A stretch of DNA of 64,000 nucleotides from Alkalihalophilus pseudofirmus OF4 (GTDB taxonomy: Bacteria > Bacillota > Bacilli > Bacillales > Bacillaceae_D). The stretch is from NCBI RefSeq assembly GCF_000005825.2, contig NC_013792.1:186001-250000 (forward strand). The letters are read 5' to 3'. Position 1 is the stretch's first letter; every line of letters starts with the position of its first letter. The position numbers and the translations under genes were made by a program. Positions 17,529 through 24,976 of this stretch are shown here, piece after piece. The notes under the pieces were generated by a model. That model ran no database searches and had not been told where the DNA came from. It saw only the letters and a list, made by a program, of their open reading frames with translations.

Positions 17529-18767
17529 ATGAATCCAGTCATCGGTCTGGATGTCTCAAAAGGAGAAAGTCAGGTTCAAGCCTTCTTGGACAAGGGAAAG
17601 CCTTATCGTAAGAGTTTCAGTATTAAACATAATCGTGAGGGTCTCGAGACATTCTTGGCATTTCTTCAAGAAGTCGAACAAGCAGCACAAGGACAACCAC
17701 CTTCTGTGGTTTTAGAGTCGACAGGTCATTATCATCTACCTGTGATTCAGTTTCTGGAGGACCAAAAGTATGTGTATATTGTCATCAACCCACTCATTTC
17801 GCATCGAGCGAAAAGTTCGAGCTTACGCAAGGTAAAAACAGATGCCGTTGATGCGTATCATTTGTGCGAGCTTTACTACAAGGAGGAGCTTGAACCCTAT
17901 AAAAAACGAGGGATTCAACTCTTAAATCTTCGTAATTTAACCAGACAACAAGAGACGATCGCTGAAGTATCGGCGAATACGAAACTACAACTCCATTCCT
18001 TATTGGATCAGGTGTTTCCTGAATACAGAGGCGTATTTGGTAGTTTGTATTCGAAGGTATCGTTATTAACCCTGCAGGCTTTTCCAACTTCAGAGGCTGT
18101 CTTACAAGTGGATGAGTCTGAATTGGTCGAAAAGATCGCTTCGTTATGTAAAAGTCGTTCTGAGAGGTGGGCCATAGAAAAAGCACAAAAGCTGCGAGAG
18201 GCTGCCTTGCGTAACCCGTTTCAAAAGAATTTGTATGAGAGTCATATTTTTAATTTGGAGATGTTAACGAACATCGTTCTTCAATACCAAGAGCACCTAT
18301 CCAACATCGCAACTGAAATAGATGCCCTTGCGAAAGAAATTGAAGAATATCAGATTATCCAATCTATTCCCGGAATTGGAGAAAAGATCGCCGCCACGAT
18401 TACTTCTGAGATCGGTGAGATAGATCGGTTTAATCACCCAAAGAAGTTGGTTGCATTCGCTGGAGTCGACCCTAGTGTTTACTCTTCAGGAAAGTTTACA
18501 GCTTCCGTTAATCGGATAACTAAAAGAGGCTCTTCCAGACTGAGACATGCCTTATTTATGGCCGTTCAATGCGGGATTAGAGATTCTCGTAAGCAAAAGA
18601 CAACCGACGAAATTATTGCACGGAACAAGAGACTCAGAGAGTTTTACGATAAAAAACGCGAAGAAGGTAAACCATTTAGAGTCGCTGTCATTGCTTGTGT
18701 CAATAAACTCTTACATTGGATTTATGCTTTACTGAAAAGCAAAACACCTTTCCAAGATGTAGCTTGA
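17529..18767 (+). CDS. IS110 family transposase (DEDD recombinase)
   Basis: 412 aa, full length. The N-terminal RuvC-like DEDD domain shows Asp in VIGLDVSKGES, Glu in SVVLESTGHYH and paired Asp in VKTDAVDAYHL. The central region is helical. The C-terminal Tnp_20-type domain has QSIPGIGEKIAATI and FAGVDPSVYSSGKFTASVNRITKRGSSRLRHAL with the catalytic serine region. IS110 recombinases work with a bridge RNA that specifies target and donor. The gene follows 257 bp of noncoding left end containing the proposed RNA. Confidence 0.93.
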   Translation: MNPVIGLDVSKGESQVQAFLDKGKPYRKSFSIKHNREGLETFLAFLQEVEQAAQGQPPSVVLESTGHYHLPVIQFLEDQKYVYIVINPLISHRAKSSSLRKVKTDAVDAYHLCELYYKEELEPYKKRGIQLLNLRNLTRQQETIAEVSANTKLQLHSLLDQVFPEYRGVFGSLYSKVSLLTLQAFPTSEAVLQVDESELVEKIASLCKSRSERWAIEKAQKLREAALRNPFQKNLYESHIFNLEMLTNIVLQYQEHLSNIATEIDALAKEIEEYQIIQSIPGIGEKIAATITSEIGEIDRFNHPKKLVAFAGVDPSVYSSGKFTASVNRITKRGSSRLRHALFMAVQCGIRDSRKQKTTDEIIARNKRLREFYDKKREEGKPFRVAVIACVNKLLHWIYALLKSKTPFQDVA

Positions 18768-18916
18768 TAGCTATATCTAACTAGATAGACCAAGACCTTC
18801 CAAAAAGTACAGATTGGTAGGTTATTTGGTATACTCATTTTTAGTATAGCATGTGTAATTTCATTTTTTTATTGAAAATGTTGACAAACTATTAGCTGGT
18901 TTAGTGAAAGAACACG

Positions 18917-19699
18917 CTATTTCTTTTCAGCAACTATATAAACATAATCACCTAAGTCGCTACTAAAGTTATTAAGAACATTTTCTATTTTTTTAGTTTC
19001 AATGTCCTTTTTGAGCTTATTACAACCTTCTTCCACTTCTTCTTTAGATGCCAAATTTGCAAAGGTAGATATTCCTGAGCGTACTTTTTCATCTAAATAC
19101 ATCTTTGGTTCATACTTGCCACTATAAAGGAAGAAATCTTTTAAATTAGGTTGTATCAAGAATGTTTCATGACCAACAATATTAAATCCAACAGTTTTCA
19201 ATATATCGCTGACTTCTACTATACTCGGCATTTGATTAGCAGATTTTTTCAATAGCGTCTGGAAAATATTCTTTTAGCCAATAATTTTTCATCTGTTCAG
19301 GGGATGAAGTAAAAATGACAAATCTACCTTTATCAAGAACTCTAAAAACCTCTTTAAAAGCAGGTAACAGTTCATTAAAATGGTGAATAGCTAATGTACA
19401 AGTTACTCCTTCAAAAACGTTATTCTCATAAGGTAGTTTGTTTACATCAGCTACTTCCCAATCTATTGTGCTTGATTTCCCTTTAGCTTTTTTAATCATC
19501 TCTTCTGAAACATCGCTTCCAGTTATTTTTAAACCCGTTTTTTCTAAAGCAATAGTATAATTTCCTGTTCCACAAGCAATATCGAGAACTCTGCTTCCGT
19601 TAGGTACTTGTAAATGATTTCGTAACCGACTTGCGATTTCGGGGTCAGCTTTAGGGGAGTATCATAAGTTAAGCCAATGCTATCGTATAAAGATGTCAT
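18917..19699 (-). pseudogene. Class I SAM-dependent methyltransferase, two frameshifts
   Basis: Begins MTSLYDSIGLTYDT (ATG at 19699). The frame then shifts by one base near 19660 and continues as KADPEIASRLRNHL, with motif I VLDIACGTGNY. LAIHHFNELLPAFKEVFRVLDKGRFVIFT corresponds to later motifs. A second one-base shift occurs in an A6 run (plus strand 19242-19247), after which SANQMPSIVEVSDIL leads to the stop at 18917. The parts together make a normal methyltransferase of about 260 aa. The two single-base indels make it a pseudogene unless they are sequencing errors. IS110 copy 2 lies immediately downstream. Confidence 0.8.
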
Positions 19700-19759
19700 T
19701 TCTAAACCTCCTACACTAAATTATCCTTATATGCATATTACCATTTAATCATTTTTTCG

Positions 19760-19845
19760 AACTATTTTGTTTCTATAGTTTAATATTATTTTCCTTTTAT
19801 TCGACTTAGAAAAAGCTTTCCTTGTTGAAGGAATGCACCCGATAG
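19760..19845. repeat. Cassette-type repeat, long form, degenerate left end
   Basis: TATAGTTTAATATTATTTTCC...TTCGACTTAG...AAAAAGCTTTCCTT-GTTG-AAGGAATGCACCCGATAG. The right end has GATAG in place of GTTAG. It separates the methyltransferase and GNAT units. Confidence 0.7.
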
Positions 19846-19857
19846 TAAATAAACACC

Positions 19858-20286
19858 TTAGTTCAATTGCTTATAAAATCCTGTGGCTTTTCCTTCAAAC
19901 CCTCTACGAATATAATAATTGTGTGCATCGTTTCTTTCAGTCCGATTACCACTATTCAAAGTCACCATTTTTGCTCCTTGTTTTTTAGCCCAGTTCTCAG
20001 CTTCATTTAATAGCTTAGTACCAATACCATTACCTCTTAATCCAGAGTTTACAACAAAAGCAACCACCCTTATATAACTTTCACTTTTTTCAAAACGGTA
20101 ACATAAAATCATTCCAATCATTCCAAGTAATTTCTCATCTTCTTCGTACACATAAGTCTGATAAGCATTATTTGAAAGAATATTAGACATTCTATAATTC
20201 ATCTCATCGATATTAGTCGGGTACCCCAATTCTCCCATCAACTCCGCTAAACCCCCAATATCCTGCTTTGTTGCTTCTCTAATCAT
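19858..20286 (-). CDS. GNAT family N-acetyltransferase
   Basis: 142 aa, with GGGGAGG before the ATG. The fold is recognisable: N-terminal IREATKQDIGGLAELM, central strand VYEEDEKLLGMIGMILC, then the acetyl-CoA loop VVNSGLRGNGIGTKLLNEAENWAKKQG (R-G-x-G-I/T-G type), ending in the YYIRRGFEGKATGFYKQL helix-strand. It transfers an acetyl group from acetyl-CoA; the substrate is unknown. It is a compact single-gene unit: the repeat starts soon after the stop and another lies about 40 bases upstream of the start. Confidence 0.88.
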   Translation of the reverse strand: MIREATKQDIGGLAELMGELGYPTNIDEMNYRMSNILSNNAYQTYVYEEDEKLLGMIGMILCYRFEKSESYIRVVAFVVNSGLRGNGIGTKLLNEAENWAKKQGAKMVTLNSGNRTERNDAHNYYIRRGFEGKATGFYKQLN

Positions 20287-20323
20287 TTCTTTTTCCTCCC
20301 CAAAAAATTATTTTCTTGTTGTA

Positions 20324-20406
20324 TTAACCTGCTCTTTAGTTTAACATTAATTTCCTTTTAGTTGACAAAGAAAAAAGCATCCCTAGTTAAGGAATGCACC
20401 CGATAG
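20324..20406. repeat. Cassette-type repeat, long form
   Basis: TTAACCTGCTCTTTAGTTTAAC...ATTAATTTCCTTTT...GTTGACAAAG...AAAAAAGCATCCC-TAGTT-AAGGAATGCACCCGATAG. Close to the family consensus. Confidence 0.8.
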
Positions 20407-20412
20407 ATGAAA

Positions 20413-20937
20413 TTACATTTCATTCAAAATTTCATCAACAAACTGTTTCTTTTCATTTGTATATGAATGTTCATCGTTAGGGTATTTTTCTGCTAGATTT
20501 TTCTTGAGTGACTCATATTCCTTAGAAACTAATGGATTTGCATTTAAATAATCTCTGAATGAAATGTGTTCGTTCCACCAATCACCTTGATATTCAACAA
20601 CGTGAAGAATATGTGTCTTGGTTAGGTTTTCTAAGTCAGTAAACTTAGCAAAAACCTCTTTTCCATCAATTTGAACTCTGGATAAATGATAATATCCAGC
20701 TTCTTTTAATCTTTCATTATTAAACTTTTCAACATCCTTTAATGACTCTACACCAACCAATATATCAATAATAGGTTTTGCTTCAATGCCCTTGATTGCT
20801 GTACTGCCAAATTGTTGAATATCCTTTACCTGTTCCCCAATAATCGTCTCCAATAAAGATTTTTCTTTATCAAATAACCTCTTCCAATTTTCAGAATGAG
20901 TAACTAAAATCACTTCACCTTTGTTAACCCCTAACAT
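20413..20937 (-). CDS. GrpB family (UPF0157) nucleotidyltransferase-like protein
   Basis: 174 aa, with AGGGGGAA before the ATG. Shows the family signatures SENWKRLFDKEKSLLETIIG, IQQFGSTAIKGIEAKPIIDILVGV (the GS...D.D-type nucleotidyltransferase motif), THILHVVEYQGDWWNEHISFRDYLNANP and a C-terminal helix with LAEKYPNDEHSYTNEKKQFVDEIL. GrpB-type proteins have a nucleotidyltransferase fold; their substrates are mostly unknown and some resemble dephospho-CoA kinase fusions. Complete length. A single-gene unit in the array. Confidence 0.88.
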   Translation of the reverse strand: MLGVNKGEVILVTHSENWKRLFDKEKSLLETIIGEQVKDIQQFGSTAIKGIEAKPIIDILVGVESLKDVEKFNNERLKEAGYYHLSRVQIDGKEVFAKFTDLENLTKTHILHVVEYQGDWWNEHISFRDYLNANPLVSKEYESLKKNLAEKYPNDEHSYTNEKKQFVDEILNEM

Positions 20938-20970
20938 TTAATTCCCCCTAATGTGTAACTTTCACCTTAA

Positions 20971-21056
20971 ACTAACCTGCCTCTTTAGTTTGACATTAAT
21001 TTCCTTTTCTTTGACATAGAAAAACCATTCCTTTTTAAAGGAATGCACCCGTTAGC
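20971..21056. repeat. Cassette-type repeat, long form
   Basis: CTAACCTGCCTCTTTAGTTTGAC...ATTAATTTCCTTTT...TTTGACATAG...CATTCCTTT...AAAGGAATGCACCCGTTAGCACAA. Here the hairpin arms pair without mismatch, and the ends CTAAC and GTTAG are complementary. Confidence 0.82.
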
Positions 21057-21068
21057 ACAAGAAAGAGT

Positions 21069-21236
21069 TTAATTATTACTAATTGCATTTTTCTTTCTAA
21101 AGTAGCGGAACATTGCTAGAACTACTGCTGAAGTGAATAATAAAAACGAAATCATTATAGAAAGCAATGTAAAGCTCTGTGCTATAAAACTCACAATTAA
21201 CATCACTATGCTTAAAACAAATAAACCAATAACCAT
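21069..21236 (-). CDS. Small two-helix membrane protein
   Basis: 55 aa from MVIGLFVLSIVMLIV, chosen for its AAAGGGGGAA site. Two hydrophobic segments (about residues 2-20 and 24-45) are followed by a basic tail FRYFRKKNAISNN. Nothing else can be said of function. It forms one of the shortest units of the array, between repeats at 20971-21056 and 21308-21370. Confidence 0.6.
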   Translation of the reverse strand: MVIGLFVLSIVMLIVSFIAQSFTLLSIMISFLLFTSAVVLAMFRYFRKKNAISNN

Positions 21237-21307
21237 ATAAATTCCCCCTTTGTAATATTTCAACATAACAATTTCACTTTTTAAAGTAATTGCTTTTCTT
21301 CTTTCAC

Positions 21308-21370
21308 AATCCTGCTCCGTTAGCGGAACAAGGGTAGCGATGCCTTGTTAAAGCATCGAACCCGTTAATG
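21308..21370. repeat. Cassette-type repeat, short form
   Basis: CCTGCTCCGTTAGCGGAACAAGG...AGCGATGCCTT-GTTA-AAGCATCGAACCCGTTAATGG. The CGATGC/GCATCG arms form a hairpin, without the ATTAATTTCC section found in long copies. Confidence 0.8.
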
Positions 21371-21387
21371 GAAAAGAGAAATAGGTT

Positions 21388-21969
21388 CTATCTCATCCCT
21401 ATTTCTCTTTTAAATTCATTTATCTGTTGAGATTGACTGACTGTAAATTCTTCAATTATTTCTTGCTGAAGCTCATTCCAGTTCTTCATTGGATTTTCAT
21501 TTTGTTCATACTCCATTAGCTTTTCCCTCATTACAGCATGAGCATAGGAACTAAGCATATATTCATTCCAATAATCATCTTCAGAAATTCCTAATTGTTC
21601 AATCTCTTCTTGAATGCCAATCAGTACCTCTTTAACATTCTCAGCCTCTTCGTTCTCCAGATCCTCTCTAGTTTCTTGAGACTTTTGAAACGCTTCCTCT
21701 TCTGAAACATTGATACCTACGTCAATTGCTCTATTGATGACTGCTACTTCATTCAATTGAACACGAAAAGCTTCTTCATCAGCATCCTCTTTGGTTAGTC
21801 CACGTTCATCTTGAAGCCTTTCTGCATATTTTACATGTTCCTCTATTGAAAACTCGCTATTAATCAAATTATGCCCTTGACTACCTTGATTAACATTCGA
21901 CGTGTTACCACATGCTGCCAATAATAAAACTATAATTAAACTAAAAGCACTAACACTTACTTTATTGAT
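21388..21969 (-). CDS. Lipoprotein with a SurA/PrsA-like N-terminal region
   Basis: About 193 aa. The in-frame upstream sequence reads NKVSVSAFSLIIVLLLAACGN, a complete lipoprotein signal with an LAAC lipobox. No ATG, GTG or well-placed TTG precedes it. An AAAGGGGAG site lies just before ATT-ATC codons, so initiation at ATC (21967-21969) or ATT, or a mutated start, must be considered; a TTG start inside the signal would remove most of it. The mature part is acidic and helical (FSIEEHVKYAERLQDERGLTKEDADEEAF...), like the helper region of small Bacillus lipoproteins. Array unit. Confidence 0.65.
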   Translation of the reverse strand: MNKVSVSAFSLIIVLLLAACGNTSNVNQGSQGHNLINSEFSIEEHVKYAERLQDERGLTKEDADEEAFRVQLNEVAVINRAIDVGINVSEEEAFQKSQETREDLENEEAENVKEVLIGIQEEIEQLGISEDDYWNEYMLSSYAHAVMREKLMEYEQNENPMKNWNELQQEIIEEFTVSQSQQINEFKREIGMR

Positions 21970-22008
21970 AATAAATCTCCCCTTTAAAACCTATTTTCTT
22001 ATACAACT

Positions 22009-22130
22009 GTCCTGCCAGATAGTTGAATAGCACCTAATACTTTATTTTATCTTAACATTAATTTCCTTTTATTCAGGAGAAAAAGAAAAAAGCGTTGCTG
22101 CTGTTATTCTAGAAACGCATCCGTTTGTTG
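22009..22130. repeat. Cassette-type repeat, long form, with different hairpin
   Basis: CCTGCCAGATAGTTGAATAGCACC...TTAACATTAATTTCCTTTT...AAAAAAGCGTTGCTGC...AGAAACGCATCCGTTTGTTGAAC. The hairpin is GCGTT/AACGC here rather than GCATCCCTT/AAGGAATGC. Confidence 0.65.
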
Positions 22131-22152
22131 AACAAGAAATTTGACAGTTGGT

Positions 22153-22443
22153 TTATAAATTGAAAAATGTAATTATGCCCCAAACAAACAAGCAAACAAA
22201 TATTATTAAGAATACAATGTCTTTGATGTATCTCTTTGTATTATAAAAAAGGAGCTTACAGACCGAGTAAGTTACGCCTATAACCGTTCCTGTGAATACA
22301 AAAATAAATCCAATCATTTTATCAGTTCCATTAACTTGTAATAAGAATACAAAAGTAATAAACATTATAGCTAATACCTTTTTAGTTTTTGAGTATTTAC
22401 TATCATTGAAAATAACATCTTTAAGTTGTACGTTTTCCCCCAT
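22153..22443 (-). CDS. Three-helix membrane protein
   Basis: 96 aa from MGENVQLKDVIFNDSKYSK, selected because GAGGGGGA lies at the right distance; the frame extending to 22497 has no site. Three hydrophobic segments are present, at about residues 23-40, 44-65 and 73-94 (VLAIMFITFVFLLQV, MIGFIFVFTGTVIGVTYSVCKLLF, IVFLIIFVCLFVWGIITFF). Family not recognised. A single-gene unit in the array. Confidence 0.6.
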   Translation of the reverse strand: MGENVQLKDVIFNDSKYSKTKKVLAIMFITFVFLLQVNGTDKMIGFIFVFTGTVIGVTYSVCKLLFYNTKRYIKDIVFLIIFVCLFVWGIITFFNL

Positions 22444-22512
22444 ACAATCCCCCTCTAACTCTTTAAATATTTCGTTCATTTTACCATAACAAACCAATTG
22501 CCTTATTAAAGA

Positions 22513-22535
22513 TTACTGCCTCGTTAGCTTAATAA
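22513..22535. repeat. Cassette-type repeat, one end only
   Basis: ACTGCCTCGTTAGCTTAATAAAC, matching the CCTGC-TC-GTTAG end. The hairpin and the second end are missing; the stop of the serine hydrolase gene falls next to it. Confidence 0.55.
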
Positions 22536-23534
22536 ACAGGTCATTATGGTATCACCAAATTTTCGAACATCAGCTAAGTAATTGAATCCTTCAGGAGAAC
22601 CGAAACTATTAAAGGCACGTACAGCAACTAGATTATGCTGAGGTACAATCAAAAGCGTTACTCCTGTATAGCCCAGAATTTGAAAAGATCCTTTAGGCAA
22701 ATATTCACCAATTTCTGATCTTCTTGTAGGCAAATCTTGTACAAACCATAAGAAACCATTTGTAGGATGTTCTTCATTAATTGTGTTGGGGCTTTGAATT
22801 GAAGTAACTAATTTAAATATTTCGCTTGGAACTATCTGTTTCCCATTTATTAACCCTTCTTTAAGGTGAAAATATCCCCATTTAGCTAACTCTCTTGTAG
22901 AAACATACATATTCATTTTGTCACCGTCTGTACTTTTACTTGTGTACCAATTTGGATCACCAGGCTTCCTTATAACTTCCACAAGTTTCTCATTGAGTTC
23001 CCCGTACCAACCAGTTTCTTTAAATTCTAGGGATTTAAACACTTGATCTACTATTTCGGCTACTGATTGTCCTGTTGTAATCTTGACAATTTGAGTTAAG
23101 AGTTCAATCCCGATTCCTCTATACGCCCAGCTTTCACCTGAAGTAAATTCTTGTTGTAGTTTTCCATTAACCATTTTTAAACCGTGTGTATGAGTTAACA
23201 AATGTCTTATGGTTGTTTTCTGCAGAATTGGTGAATTTATTGATAGATATTTAGTTATTGGGTCATCGGTTGATATTAAACCTTGTTGAACAGCATATGC
23301 TACGGCATATCCTATATAACTTTTTCTAACTGAAGCAACGTGGAATTGAGTATCTTCCTGGATGCTTCTAGCATTATTAGCCTGGGAATGCCTTCCCCAA
23401 TATTCTTCTGTAACTATATTGTTGTTATGTATAATAAAAACTGATGCACCAGAACAATCAACTAGTTCTGAGGTCTTCTTAACATTTAGAACAACCGAAT
23501 CAAACTGATTACTCAACATTTTATTCAAATTCAT
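22524..23534 (-). CDS. Serine hydrolase of the beta-lactamase / penicillin-binding fold
   Basis: 336 aa. The nucleophile motif SxxK is Ser68-Val-Arg-Lys71 in FHVASVRKSYIGYAVAYAV. The following HLLTHTHGLK and GESWAYRGIGIELLTQIV parts are typical of class C-type beta-lactamase-related hydrolases. The third motif is probably the GYTG in FQILGYTGVTLLIVPQHNLVAVR. There is no signal peptide, so the protein is probably cytoplasmic and an esterase or peptidase rather than a resistance beta-lactamase. A ribosome site is weak. It is a full-length single-gene unit of the array. Confidence 0.85.
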   Translation of the reverse strand: MNLNKMLSNQFDSVVLNVKKTSELVDCSGASVFIIHNNNIVTEEYWGRHSQANNARSIQEDTQFHVASVRKSYIGYAVAYAVQQGLISTDDPITKYLSINSPILQKTTIRHLLTHTHGLKMVNGKLQQEFTSGESWAYRGIGIELLTQIVKITTGQSVAEIVDQVFKSLEFKETGWYGELNEKLVEVIRKPGDPNWYTSKSTDGDKMNMYVSTRELAKWGYFHLKEGLINGKQIVPSEIFKLVTSIQSPNTINEEHPTNGFLWFVQDLPTRRSEIGEYLPKGSFQILGYTGVTLLIVPQHNLVAVRAFNSFGSPEGFNYLADVRKFGDTIMTCLLS

Positions 23535-23604
23535 CTTTTCACTACTTTCTTCTTGTTTGGCTTTATCTGCGACTTAATAAAGGTTAATTCCTTTCTACTT
23601 CTTC

Positions 23605-23655
23605 AACTAACCTGCCTCGTTAGCGCAATAAGACAATCGATACCCTTTTGCAAAT
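23605..23655. repeat. Cassette-type repeat, short form
   Basis: CAACTAACCTGCCTCGTTAGCGCAATAAGA...CAATCGATACCCTTTTGCAAATATC. The left end is good; the right GTTAG end is lost. It lies at the boundary where gene direction switches from minus to plus. Confidence 0.65.
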
Positions 23656-23732
23656 ATCTAAAAGTTCTAAAATTTCATTTAGAAGCAGTAATGATATGAT
23701 AGAATTACTTAACTATTGTAAGGAGGAGACAT

Positions 23733-24143
23733 ATGGAAACAATTACACAGATTACTTATAAAGTAAATGAAACAATTAAAGCGGAAGAACTTTCAAATGT
23801 TTTCAAAACATCTGGCATTAAAAGACCGTTTAATGATTTGGAGAGACTTCAACGAATGATTGAAAATTCTAATGTTTTGATTACTGCATGGGATAATGAC
23901 CAAGTCGTTGGTGTTGCTAGGGCTATTACCGACTATTGTTATTGTTGTTACCTATCAGATTTAGCTGTAAATAAAAATTATCAAAGTAAAGGCATAGGTA
24001 AAGAACTGGTGAGTTTAGTACAAGAACATATAGGTGAAGAAGTTGCCTTATTGCTTCTGTCTTCCCCTATTGCGATGGAATACTATCCTAAAATTGGGTT
24101 CGAAAAAATTAAAAATGGATTTAAAATTTCTAGGAAAAAATAA
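23733..24143 (+). CDS. GNAT family N-acetyltransferase
   Basis: 136 aa with AAGGAGGAG before the ATG. The acetyl-CoA motif is LAVNKNYQSKGIGKELVSLVQEHIG (Q-x-x-G-I-G), preceded by VVGVARAITDYCYCCYLSDL. The ending MEYYPKIGFEKIKNGFKISRK is typical of GNATs of the YpeA/PhnO-like class. Substrate unknown. It is the only gene in the array on the plus strand and appears to have its own promoter in the 70 bases upstream (TATGATAGAATT), so this unit is reversed relative to its neighbours. Confidence 0.88.
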   Translation: METITQITYKVNETIKAEELSNVFKTSGIKRPFNDLERLQRMIENSNVLITAWDNDQVVGVARAITDYCYCCYLSDLAVNKNYQSKGIGKELVSLVQEHIGEEVALLLLSSPIAMEYYPKIGFEKIKNGFKISRKK

Positions 24144-24190
24144 TAACCGCGAAGTGTCTTTTAAGTCACTTCTTTTTTATCGCTATTCTT

Positions 24191-24270
24191 TTAACCTGCT
24201 CCTATTAGTTGAAGAAGCGTCAGCCCTGTCACCCGTTAGCACAATAAGGAGTAGCACACTACAAAATGCT
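24191..24270. repeat. Cassette-type repeat, composite
   Basis: TTAACCTGCTCCTATTAGTTGAAGAAGCG...GTCACCCGTTAGCACAATAAGG...AGTAGCACACTACAAAATGC. Both ends are present and a second GTTAG end begins at once, as if two copies were fused. Confidence 0.7.
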
Positions 24271-24307
24271 TAATTGTTGAAGATGAATTACAATAATTCC
24301 TCTTTAT

Positions 24308-24827
24308 CTATTCATTAATGTCATAAACTAAAATATCAAATAATTCATCATTTGTGTAAAGTAAAAATGCCCATTCTCCTTTTTCTGGTAATGCTATATT
24401 AGAAGGCATATGTGCATCTGCACCGTTATTTTCTCCACCAACTTGTCTTGTCCAATAAGAATCTCCACCTGGTCCGTTATATAAAACTTGGTGAACCGTT
24501 TGTGTTTCTTTGTGAAAACCAACAACAGTTAACTCCACATTCTCAACACCCCAGAGATGCCACATCCATTTTTTGTCCATTTAAAGTTGGCATATCTGCA
24601 CCAATAACACCAGATTTGTTTTCATTTCCTATAATTCTTCCATCTCCAAATTCAACAGCTTTCCTTTCCCAATCAATTTTAGTGAAATCACTTTCTTGAA
24701 CAAACGAAGGTATACTTTCTGGTAAGAGAATATTTGTTTCTTTTGTTTCCTCCGAACTACAAGCAACAACAACAAACAGCATACTGACTAACATTAAAAG
24801 CAATGATATTTTTTTCAATAATTTCAT
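24308..24827 (-). pseudogene. Lipoprotein (DUF4871-like), one-base frameshift
   Basis: Signal MKLLKKISLLLMLVSMLFVVVAC with lipobox VVAC, then SSEETKETNILLPESIPSFVQESDFTKIDWERKAVEFGDGRIIGNENKSGVIG, to a stop at 24543. Dropping one A from the A6 run (plus strand 24569-24574) joins NGQK to WMWHLWGVENVELTVVGFHKETQTVH and restores one frame to 24308. The joined protein of about 173 aa matches a Bacillus lipoprotein type in which NGQKWMWHLWG is a known-looking signature. Either a real inactivating slip, transcriptional slippage, or a sequencing error in the homopolymer. Confidence 0.75.
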
Positions 24828-24896
24828 CTCCTAAAGATAAATATTATCAACCTAATAATGTAAACAATAGCATAAAAACCCTTACCTTAGTTTAAG

Positions 24897-24969
24897 TATT
24901 CTGCCCGTTACTTCAACAAGAAGAAACGATTACCCTTTATTTAGCAATCGCTACCCGTTTGTTTAAGTA
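24897..24969. repeat. Cassette-type repeat, short form
   Basis: TTCTGCCCGTTACTTCAACAAG...AACGATTACCC...TAGCAATCGCTACCCGTTTG. It separates the lipoprotein and peptidase units. Confidence 0.75.
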
Positions 24970-24976
24970 CGTCTCT

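Larger units (their letters stand above)
17272..18902 (+). mobile_element. IS110 family element, copy 2 (intact)
   Basis: About 1631 bp with the same ends as copy 1 and an intact transposase gene. It is inserted between TT and AG of the CACCCGTTAG end of a cassette-type repeat, in the same orientation as copy 1. The two copies flank one lipoprotein unit of about 650 bp. Confidence 0.87.
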
